From Paraburkholderia bryophila (GTDB taxonomy: Bacteria > Pseudomonadota > Gammaproteobacteria > Burkholderiales > Burkholderiaceae), in assembly GCF_013409255.1 (NCBI RefSeq), contig NZ_JACCAS010000001.1, positions 2,356,001 through 2,420,000 of the forward strand: 64,000 bases of DNA. Direction: 5' to 3'. Shown here one piece after another: positions 8,415-15,082 of this stretch. The translations under genes and the position numbers were made by a program. The first letter of the stretch is position 1, and every line of letters starts with the position of its first letter. Below the pieces are notes generated by a model. The model was not told where the DNA came from, made no database searches, and saw nothing but the letters and a program-made list of their open reading frames with translations.

Positions 8415-9080
8415 TTAGATATGCGATTCAAAATTAATAATCCCGTGTGCACGCAGGTAAGAGAAGAGGCCCGGATCGTTAGTCACGCCGAGCTTGGCCA
8501 TCGCTTCGCGCTTTTGGCGGCTCACCGTACGACGATGGCAACCGAGCGCGGCGGCAATGTCGGCGATCGACTGTCCGCCGGCGAAGCGCTTGACGACTTC
8601 CGCTTGCCGCCATGACAGACGCGACACGGGCGGCCGCTGAGGCTCGCTGTCGTGCGGATGCGCGAGCGCGTCGACGATGGAACGCCCGACGTAGACGTCG
8701 CCGCTCGCGCTTGCTTCGATGGCCCGCCAGAGTTCGCCCATCGACTCCGTTTTGCCGAGCGTGCTGACCGTGCCGTCCGCGACAATGGCGCGCAGGATCG
8801 CGGTGTTCATCAGCGTCGTCATCACGACAATGCGCACTTGAGGCCAATCGCGGCGGATGCGGCGGATCAGGCCGAGGCCGTCTTCGGCGCCGCCGCGAGG
8901 TTCCCGCATCGAGAGATCGGTGACGAGCACGTCGCACGGCGTGCTCTGCAACAGGTCGACTAGCAAAGTCGGCGTCGCCGCTTCGCCGGCGATGGTGACG
9001 CCGGCTCGCATTTCCAGCGCGGCCCGAATGCCAAGCAGAACGAATGGATGATCGTCCGCCAGAATGATTCTAAGGTTCAC
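8415..9080 (-). CDS. NarL/FixJ-family response regulator (third of three)
   Basis: A 221-residue regulator starting at the GTG at 9078-9080. The receiver begins immediately there (NLRIILADDHPF), and a GAGA sits about 8 bases upstream. The longer frame to 9215 adds a stretch unlike any receiver. Asp 55 is the phospho-acceptor (VLVTDLSM). The loop after it reads MREPRGG instead of the usual MPG, a mild divergence. The DNA-binding domain carries LSWRQAEVVKRFAGG and HRRTVSRQKREAMAKLG. It is promoter-proximal in the leftward cluster, and an 8-base-pair inverted repeat lies in its upstream region. Confidence 0.9.
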   Translation of the reverse strand: MNLRIILADDHPFVLLGIRAALEMRAGVTIAGEAATPTLLVDLLQSTPCDVLVTDLSMREPRGGAEDGLGLIRRIRRDWPQVRIVVMTTLMNTAILRAIVADGTVSTLGKTESMGELWRAIEASASGDVYVGRSIVDALAHPHDSEPQRPPVSRLSWRQAEVVKRFAGGQSIADIAAALGCHRRTVSRQKREAMAKLGVTNDPGLFSYLRAHGIINFESHI

Positions 9081-9117
9081 CAGGATTTCTCGTGTTTGTT
9101 GTAGGGATAATTGGCAA

Positions 9118-9150
9118 ATGCGCAGGAATAAACCGACGTACTCTGCGCAT
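9118..9150. promoter_or_regulatory. inverted repeat upstream of third response regulator
   Basis: ATGCGCAG at 9118-9125 and its exact complement CTGCGCAT at 9143-9150 are separated by 17 bases. They lie 38-70 bases upstream of the regulator start. The layout suits a dimeric regulator, possibly autoregulation, but no binding protein can be named from sequence. Confidence 0.4.
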
Positions 9151-9284
9151 GCTTTAACGGCAACCCGGCGACGCCTATAAGTACGCCAAGGCGGCCATAA
9201 AATCACCACCACCACGCCGCGAAAATCGGAGCTTTCCGAATCCTGTAAAAAACTAATAGTTCAATGCGGGTCTATCCAAAAGGC

Positions 9285-9326
9285 AAAATGCCGCAAATAC
9301 CCGGAATGGATATTTGCGGCATTTTT
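9285..9326. terminator. bidirectional intrinsic terminator
   Basis: AAAATGCCGCAAATA pairs with TATTTGCGGCATTTT across an 11-base loop. T-runs follow on both strands. It would end the MFS transcript coming from the right. Confidence 0.8.
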
Positions 9327-9417
9327 ATAGCCAATGGCTCACTGAATCGCTTCGTTCAATTTGAAGCGCTTCGCGACGCGCTAGCGAATGGTCCGCGTGA
9401 CGGTCGCCGCGCTCGCC

Positions 9418-10746
9418 TCAGGTCGGGTCGCACACAGGCGCCGCACTTATCTTGCCGCTGCGCACCGCACGCGGAAAGACCGGCCACGCGATCAGCGCGC
9501 AAACACTGGCCACGGCCCAGACCATCGGCCACGAACCCATCGACAGTAATAGCGGAATGGCGAGCGGCGTCAGGAACAGCGTGAGAAAGACGCAGGTATT
9601 GCCGATCGCCAACGCCGTGCCCGCGCGGCTCGTGCCCGCCTGCGTGGCCAGCTCCGTGAACGCGACGCCGTGCCACGCCGAGGCGCTCACCCCGCCCAAC
9701 ACGATCATTACCGCGAACACGCTGGAAAGTGCCGCGTGATGCAGGCCGGCGAGTCCCGTCAGCAGAGCGAGCGACGCGAACAACACCGCCGTGAGCAAAC
9801 TGCAGACGCGCATGTACGCCCGGCGATTGCCGCGCCGATCGGTCCAGCCGCCGCTCCAGACCCGCGCGATGGCCGCGCCGGTTTGCACCGCGGCCATCGT
9901 CAGGCTAATCGCCAGCACGCCGGCACGGCTGAAGTCGTGGAGGAACACCGTCCCGAACGTGATGACGGCGAGTTGCGGCACGCACAATGCCGCCGCGCCA
10001 AGTGCCACGCGCCAGATGCTGACGTTGCGCAACGGCGAGACCTTCGCGGGCGTCGCACCCGTAGCACCCGTAGCACCCGCCGCGCCATGAGCCGTGCGCG
10101 CGCCGTCCGCGTCGACGTGCGACGGTTCGTGCAGCCAGTGCCGGGTGAATCCGGCCGTGATCGCGCAGGCCAGCGCCAGCACGGCATAGGCGCTAGCGAA
10201 ACCAAAGTGCGAAGCCAGCACCGGCAGCACCAGCGCGCCGACGCCGCCGCCCGCGGGCACCGCGGTCTGGCGAATGCTCATGGCCAGTCCGCGCTCGCCT
10301 TCGCGGAACCAGGCCATCACCGCGCGCCCGCTCGATCCGTTGACGCTGCCGCCCAGCAAACCGACCAGCAGCAGGCCGAGCGCGAGCATCGTCACGCTCG
10401 GTACATGCGCGCCCGATGGCGCCACGAACAGCGCCATGCCGGCCAACGCCGCGGCGGTCGTCAGCAGCCCGAGCAGCAGCACGCGCCGGTCGCCCCAGCG
10501 GTCGGTCAGCAGGCCCCACGGCAACTCGCTGACGGCGATCCCAAGGCCGAGCATGCCGAGCACCAGTCCGAGGCCGCCATTGCCGAGGTGATAGTCCGAG
10601 CGCAAAAAGACCGCAGTCGTCGGGATCCCCGAGAACGCCGCCGAAAAACTCGCGTTTGCGGCGAAGCCAACGCCCAGCACCTTCCACCGATGACTCGCCG
10701 TGCGCCCGCCCGAACCGAGCGCCGTTGCAACTGTTCCGTTTTTCAT
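9418..10746 (-). CDS. MFS transporter
   Basis: A 442-residue major facilitator superfamily permease with about 12 predicted membrane helices. The loop 2-3 signature GLLTDRWGDRRVLL is present. The central cytoplasmic loop (around 220-240) contains a Gly-Ala-Thr repeat encoded by three near-identical 9-base units. The ATG at 10744-10746 is chosen because GGAGGG lies 4 bases before it; the GTG codon immediately upstream would sit too close to that site. It is divergent from the LysR gene, with about 100 bases between the starts, so that regulator probably controls it. The substrate cannot be inferred. Confidence 0.88.
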   Translation of the reverse strand: MKNGTVATALGSGGRTASHRWKVLGVGFAANASFSAAFSGIPTTAVFLRSDYHLGNGGLGLVLGMLGLGIAVSELPWGLLTDRWGDRRVLLLGLLTTAAALAGMALFVAPSGAHVPSVTMLALGLLLVGLLGGSVNGSSGRAVMAWFREGERGLAMSIRQTAVPAGGGVGALVLPVLASHFGFASAYAVLALACAITAGFTRHWLHEPSHVDADGARTAHGAAGATGATGATPAKVSPLRNVSIWRVALGAAALCVPQLAVITFGTVFLHDFSRAGVLAISLTMAAVQTGAAIARVWSGGWTDRRGNRRAYMRVCSLLTAVLFASLALLTGLAGLHHAALSSVFAVMIVLGGVSASAWHGVAFTELATQAGTSRAGTALAIGNTCVFLTLFLTPLAIPLLLSMGSWPMVWAVASVCALIAWPVFPRAVRSGKISAAPVCDPT

Positions 10747-10792
10747 CACACCCTCCGCAAAGTAAGAATCTGGAGGTATCCTACGGCTGGGC

Positions 10793-10834
10793 CTTCCATC
10801 GGAAAAGCCGGAAATTCAGATGACTTCCATCGGA
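10793..10834. promoter_or_regulatory. paired direct repeats in the MFS/LysR divergent promoter
   Basis: The 11-mer CTTCCATCGGA occurs exactly at 10793-10803 and again at 10824-10834, 31 bases apart. That is about three helical turns, placing both on one face of the DNA. LysR-type proteins usually bind such regions, so these may be its sites. Confidence 0.45.
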
Positions 10835-10845
10835 TAAACCGAATC

Positions 10846-11733
10846 ATGAGCCAACGTGGATTCGACCTGACGCAGTTGCGAACCTTCGTCGCCGTCGCGG
10901 AATCGGGCAGCGTCTCGGCCGGCGCCGAGCGCGTGTTCCTGTCGCAGTCTTCAGTAAGCGAGCAGTTGAAGAAACTCGAGGAGCGCGCCGGCCTGCCGCT
11001 CTTCGTGCGCAGCAAGCAGGGCGTGACCGCCACGCCGGCCGGCAGCCGCCTGCTCGACCACGCGCGCCGCATCATCGCGATGAGCGAAGCGGCGTTCGAA
11101 GATCTGCAAGGCCGTTCGCTCGACGGCGAACTGCGCATCGCGATCACGGACTATTACCGTCCGCACGACATCGCGCGCATTCTCAAGACGTTCTCGGAGC
11201 AGCATCCGCGTCTGAAACTACACGTGAACGTGCAGCCAAGCGCGGTGATCGACAGCAACGCCGGTGACGATGCGTCGTTCGACATCGGCGTGTCGTTGCG
11301 ACTCGTCACGGACACGGCGCGCGCCGCCGGCCGCCGCACCGCCGTACCGAGCACCGTGGTGCGGCGCGAAAAACTGCTGTGGGTCTGCGCCGCCGATGCC
11401 GGTCCGCGACCGGCCACGCCGTATTCGCTGGTGCTGCTGCCGTCGAGTTGCCAGTTGCAGCGCTTCGTCGTCAAGTTGCTCGACGAGCACAAGGTGCCGT
11501 ATCTGGTATCGCACTCGGCGTCCGGCGTAGCCGGCCTGCAGTTGGCGCTGAAAGCGGGGCTCGGCATTTCCTGCCTGAACGAATCGTCGACGGGCGGCGG
11601 TGTGGTGCCCTGCCCGCCGGGCGTGAACCTGCCGGCCTTGCCCGCTGTCGAGTTTCATCTGCTGCCGGGGCGACTCGGCGAAAGCGAACGCGTCAGCAAC
11701 GCGCGCACGGCATTGATGCGGCTGTTCAGTTGA
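10846..11733 (+). CDS. LysR-family transcriptional regulator
   Basis: A 295-residue regulator. The N-terminal winged helix-turn-helix (about 1-65) shows the standard LTQLRTFVAVAESGSVSAGAE and SQSSVSEQLKKLEERAGLPLF stretches. The remainder is a LysR substrate-binding domain. The ATG at 10846 is chosen because the HTH starts about 10 residues later; the open frame extends far upstream only because of the antisense MFS gene. It probably regulates the divergent MFS transporter. The inducer is unknown. Confidence 0.93.
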   Translation: MSQRGFDLTQLRTFVAVAESGSVSAGAERVFLSQSSVSEQLKKLEERAGLPLFVRSKQGVTATPAGSRLLDHARRIIAMSEAAFEDLQGRSLDGELRIAITDYYRPHDIARILKTFSEQHPRLKLHVNVQPSAVIDSNAGDDASFDIGVSLRLVTDTARAAGRRTAVPSTVVRREKLLWVCAADAGPRPATPYSLVLLPSSCQLQRFVVKLLDEHKVPYLVSHSASGVAGLQLALKAGLGISCLNESSTGGGVVPCPPGVNLPALPAVEFHLLPGRLGESERVSNARTALMRLFS

Positions 11734-12227
11734 GCCGCAGGACCAGGCCGCTCATGCGACGACAGCGCACACGGCCTGTTTGAAAGCCCTCATCAAACAA
11801 TCGCATTCACGCGATATCGCCGTCACGCGAGAGGACCTTCAATAGAAATATTGAAAGCACGCTACTCGCCGCCTATGATGGTCTGGTACCCAGTCGAATG
11901 CGCTTTTCCGACATTGATGCACTGGATCGAATTCCGCAATCCGCTGTCCGCTGCGGAACGTTTCAGCGTTATGTCCGGCAGCCCGAAAACCGCGACCCAG
12001 CGGCGCATTCACGCGACTCATTGAGTTAAGTCAAGCAATTGCCTCGCCGTAGCGTGTCGACGTATTGCCGTCCAGAATAAGTCCGTTACGATTCGCCATT
12101 GATGCCGTCGATATAAACAGACCGGCAGAGCTGTCACGCATCGCCCATTCGCTCATTCAGCCAATACAGGGGTGAATGCGCGAGAAAACCATTCAGAAAA
12201 AAGAACGTTTCCACAACGAGGCCTGGC
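11734..12227. other. 494-base intergenic region before the cytochrome operon
   Basis: No gene is supported. A leftward 60-codon frame here lacks a ribosome site and family resemblance. The region must hold the promoter of the cytochrome operon. A palindrome TTCAATA-GAAA-TATTGAA sits at 11838-11855, about 370 bases before the first gene. Confidence 0.55.
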
Positions 12228-12944
12228 GTGCATCGCAGAACTTTCGGATCTTCCGTCCTGTTCGTGTTTTACGTCATGTGGAGCGGCGCGGCGCTCGCCG
12301 CGACTGACGCACCTGGCGTCATGCCTTCAGCCATGGACGAGCGCGTGCGCGCTTGCACCTCGTGTCATGGCGTGCAGGGCCAGGGGCTGAACGACGACTA
12401 CTTCCCACGCATTGCCGGCAAACCGGCCGACTATCTGTTCAATCAATTGACTGCGTTCCGCGACGGCGGCCGGACCTATCCGCCGATGGGCTACCTGCTC
12501 GCGTTTTTACCCGACGACTATCTGCGCAAAATCAGCCAGTACTTCGCCGATCTGCAACCGCCCTATCCCGACGCCGATCACAGCGCCGTCTCGCCGGCAG
12601 TGCTCGCCGCCGGACAGCGGCTCGTCACGCAGGGCGACCCCACGCGCAAGATTCCCGCCTGCATTGCCTGCCATGGCGCGAGCATGACCGGCACGCAGCC
12701 GGGCATTCCCGGACTGCTCGGTCTGCACGCGAGCTATATCGCCGGACAGATGGGGACGTGGCGCTCGGGCACGCGTCACGCGCTCGCGCCGGACTGCATG
12801 CACTCGATCGCCGTGAAGCTGAGCGACAAGGACATCACCGCCGTATCCAGCTGGCTCGCCCGTCAGCCGCGTCCGGCCGATCCTCGGCCCGCGCCGGCGA
12901 CGACCGCGCGCTTGCCGCTCGCCTGTGGGAGCCAACCGCAATGA
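12228..12944 (+). CDS. diheme cytochrome c, secreted
   Basis: A 238-residue c-type cytochrome. A signal peptide covers about residues 1-25 (ending ALA). Heme-binding motifs CTSCH (43-47) and CIACH (145-149) mark two homologous cytochrome c domains, like cytochrome c4/c553 proteins. The GTG start at 12228 precedes the signal peptide and has GAGG about 7 bases upstream. It is the first gene of a six-gene rightward operon and overlaps the next start (ATGA). It probably carries electrons in the periplasm towards the oxidase encoded downstream. Confidence 0.88.
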   Translation: MHRRTFGSSVLFVFYVMWSGAALAATDAPGVMPSAMDERVRACTSCHGVQGQGLNDDYFPRIAGKPADYLFNQLTAFRDGGRTYPPMGYLLAFLPDDYLRKISQYFADLQPPYPDADHSAVSPAVLAAGQRLVTQGDPTRKIPACIACHGASMTGTQPGIPGLLGLHASYIAGQMGTWRSGTRHALAPDCMHSIAVKLSDKDITAVSSWLARQPRPADPRPAPATTARLPLACGSQPQ

Positions 12945-14287
12945 AGCCGACACTTCGCGCGCGTTTATCTCTCACGCTGATGACCGGCCTGATCCTGGCC
13001 AGTAGCGCCGTGCTGCTCAATGTGCCGCAGACGCTATTGATCGCCGAAGCACGCGCCGCCAGCCCGACGCCACCCGCAGCCACGACCGCCACACCGGCGG
13101 CAGTCCCGGCAACCGACCAAACCGCCGCCCAGACCGACCTCGTCAAACGCGGCGAATACCTGGCGCGCGCCGGCGACTGCGTGGCGTGCCACACGGCGCC
13201 GCGCGGCAAACTGTTCGCCGGCGGCCTCGCGATGGAAACGCCGTTCGGCACGCTGTACTCGCCGAACATCACACCGGACGCGCAATACGGTATCGGCACC
13301 TGGAGCCAGGAAGCGTTCTTCAAGATGATGCGCACCGGCCGCACGCCGGACGGCACGCTGATTTACCCGGCCATGCCGATCGCCCAATACACCAAGGTCA
13401 CGCGCGACGACTCGAACGCAATCTTCGCGTATCTGAAGACCGTCGCGCCGGTGCGCGAAGCGAATCACCCGCACACGCTGCGCTTCCCGTTCAATCAGCG
13501 CAAGTTGCTGTACGGCTGGCGCACGCTGTATTTCCGTGAAGGCGAGTACCAGGCCGATCCGACCAAATCGGTCGAGTGGAATCGCGGCGCGTATCTGGTC
13601 GAAGGGCTCGGGCATTGCACGATGTGCCACTCCAAGATCAACATGCTCGGCGGCTCGTCGCAGAGCGAGCAGTTCGCGGGCGGCCTGATTCCGGTGCAGA
13701 ACTGGTACGCGCCGTCGCTGACCTCCGACAAGGACGGCGGCCTCGGCGACTGGAGCATCAAGGACATCGTCGATCTGCTGCAGGCGGGTATTTCCGATCG
13801 CGGCGCCGTGTACGGCCCGATGGCCGAAGTCACCTATCACAGCCTGCAATACATGACCGAAGACGACGTCAAGGCCATGGCCGTGTATCTGAAGACCCTG
13901 CCCGATAAGAGCGGCCGCAAGTCGGGACCGTCCGCGTCGACCAGCACCAACGTGTTCCAACTGGGCGCGAAGATCTACGCGGACAAGTGCGCGCTGTGCC
14001 ACGGCGCCAAGGGCGAAGGCCAGTTGCAGCACTACCCGCCGCTGGCCGGCAACCAGTCGATCGAAATGGACTCGGCCGTCAATCCGATCCGGATCGTGCT
14101 GAACGGCGGTTTCCCGCCAGGCACCATGCGCAATCCGGAGCCGTACGGCATGCCGCCGTTCGGCCAGGAACTGAACGATACCGACGCCGCCGCCGTCGTC
14201 ACGTATATCCGCACCGCGTGGGGCAATCACGGCCAGCCGGTGACGTCCCGCGAAGTCAACGAGTTGCGCAATGCACCGTTGCACTGA
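12941..14287 (+). CDS. triheme cytochrome c, dehydrogenase-subunit type
   Basis: A 448-residue protein with a signal sequence/anchor and three heme motifs: CVACH (80-84), CTMCH (226-230) and CALCH (350-354). The layout and length match the cytochrome subunits of membrane alcohol, gluconate and related dehydrogenases (AdhB-like). No dehydrogenase catalytic gene lies next to it, so here it may act as an electron wire to the oxidase, or serve a dehydrogenase encoded elsewhere. Translation is coupled to the preceding gene through an ATGA overlap. The long open frame upstream of this start is the shadow of the diheme gene. Confidence 0.9.
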   Translation: MKPTLRARLSLTLMTGLILASSAVLLNVPQTLLIAEARAASPTPPAATTATPAAVPATDQTAAQTDLVKRGEYLARAGDCVACHTAPRGKLFAGGLAMETPFGTLYSPNITPDAQYGIGTWSQEAFFKMMRTGRTPDGTLIYPAMPIAQYTKVTRDDSNAIFAYLKTVAPVREANHPHTLRFPFNQRKLLYGWRTLYFREGEYQADPTKSVEWNRGAYLVEGLGHCTMCHSKINMLGGSSQSEQFAGGLIPVQNWYAPSLTSDKDGGLGDWSIKDIVDLLQAGISDRGAVYGPMAEVTYHSLQYMTEDDVKAMAVYLKTLPDKSGRKSGPSASTSTNVFQLGAKIYADKCALCHGAKGEGQLQHYPPLAGNQSIEMDSAVNPIRIVLNGGFPPGTMRNPEPYGMPPFGQELNDTDAAAVVTYIRTAWGNHGQPVTSREVNELRNAPLH

Positions 14288-14330
14288 ACCGCACCGGCTG
14301 CACTGAACCGCCGCACTGGAGAATCTTTTG

Positions 14331-14507
14331 ATGGAAGAGAACGATACCCGCAGCGGCGCCCCGCCGACGGATGACGAAGTGGAGCGCGTCGTCGCGGCCG
14401 GCCCGCACGGCGCGATCGCGGTAGCCGGGGTCGCCACGCTGATCGTCATGGCGATCTGGTTCGCCTTTTACTTTTTTGTCTTTCTGCCGCGCGGCGTTGT
14501 GCATTGA
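14331..14507 (+). CDS. small single-span membrane protein of oxidase operon
   Basis: A 58-residue protein. It has an acidic N-terminus (about 1-18) and one membrane helix (about 27-52, rich in Ile, Val, Phe and Trp), and ends LPRGVVH. It starts at an ATG with GGAG about 8 bases upstream and ends 2 bases before the start of oxidase subunit II. B-family oxidases often carry a one-helix subunit (IIa of ba3), and position and topology suggest that role. I infer the role from context, not from sequence identity. Confidence 0.75.
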   Translation: MEENDTRSGAPPTDDEVERVVAAGPHGAIAVAGVATLIVMAIWFAFYFFVFLPRGVVH

Positions 14508-14509
14508 TC

Positions 14510-15082
14510 ATGTCGACCGATACCAATCATTCATCCGGCGGCGGTCACGCCGTCGCGCTGCGCGCCGAACGGCGCTGGGCGATTTTCGCGGTCGCGCTGA
14601 TCGTGCTGATGCTCGCCGTCATCGTCTACTCGGGGCTGCATTGGGCGATGATGCCGCCGTCGCGCGTCGAAACGATCGACCCGTCGCGCCTGCAACTCTC
14701 GGGCGAATTCGTCGAGGACAACCTCGGCAGCGCGGTCGAACCGGACGGCTCGGTGGTGGTGCGCTTCATCGCGCAGCAGTACTCGTTCACGCCGCAGTGC
14801 CTGCTGGTACCCGCGGATACTCCGATCACGATCCGCACCACCAGCGCGGACGTCGTGCACGGCCTGCTCGTGACCGACACCAACATCAACACGATGGTCG
14901 TGCCCGGCTACGTCTCGACGATGAACACACGTTTCGACACGCCGGGCGATCACACCATGCCGTGTCACGAATTCTGCGGCTTCGGCCATCAAACCATGTG
15001 GGCGCACGTCAAAGTGGTCGACAAAGCCACCTTCTTCGCGCAAGCCCGACAATCCCGGAGGCTGAGCTGTGTTTCACGCTAA
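14510..15082 (+). CDS. cytochrome c oxidase subunit II (B-family, ba3-like)
   Basis: A 190-residue subunit with one N-terminal membrane helix (about 23-45) and a periplasmic cupredoxin domain. All CuA ligands are visible: His 117, then Cys 152, Glu 154, Cys 156, His 160 and Met 163 in PCHEFCGFGHQTM. The short single-helix form is typical of B-type oxidases. The start at 14510 lies just after the stop of the small membrane protein. Its 3' end overlaps the GTG of subunit I. It accepts electrons from the cytochromes c of the same operon. Confidence 0.92.
   Translation: MSTDTNHSSGGGHAVALRAERRWAIFAVALIVLMLAVIVYSGLHWAMMPPSRVETIDPSRLQLSGEFVEDNLGSAVEPDGSVVVRFIAQQYSFTPQCLLVPADTPITIRTTSADVVHGLLVTDTNINTMVVPGYVSTMNTRFDTPGDHTMPCHEFCGFGHQTMWAHVKVVDKATFFAQARQSRRLSCVSR

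Larger units (their letters stand above)
9081..9417. other. 337-base intergenic region
   Basis: It holds the upstream region of the third response regulator (including the inverted repeat at 9118-9150) and the terminator of the leftward MFS gene at 9285-9326. No gene is supported. Confidence 0.6.

Noticed and set aside
9670..10845. 5' extension of the LysR reading frame by about 390 codons
   Set aside because: It is antisense to the MFS gene and encodes low-complexity sequence; the LysR helix-turn-helix begins right after the ATG at 10846.
11879..11900. Possible sigma-54 promoter (TGG...GC)
   Set aside because: The GG-to-GC distance is 13 rather than 10 bases, so it does not fit the sigma-54 consensus.
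11839..12021. 60-codon leftward frame in the intergenic region
   Set aside because: No ribosome site, no recognisable domain, and an unremarkable composition.
12353..12940. In-frame extension of the triheme cytochrome into the preceding gene
   Set aside because: It would overlap the diheme cytochrome gene in another frame, and the signal sequence begins at 12941.
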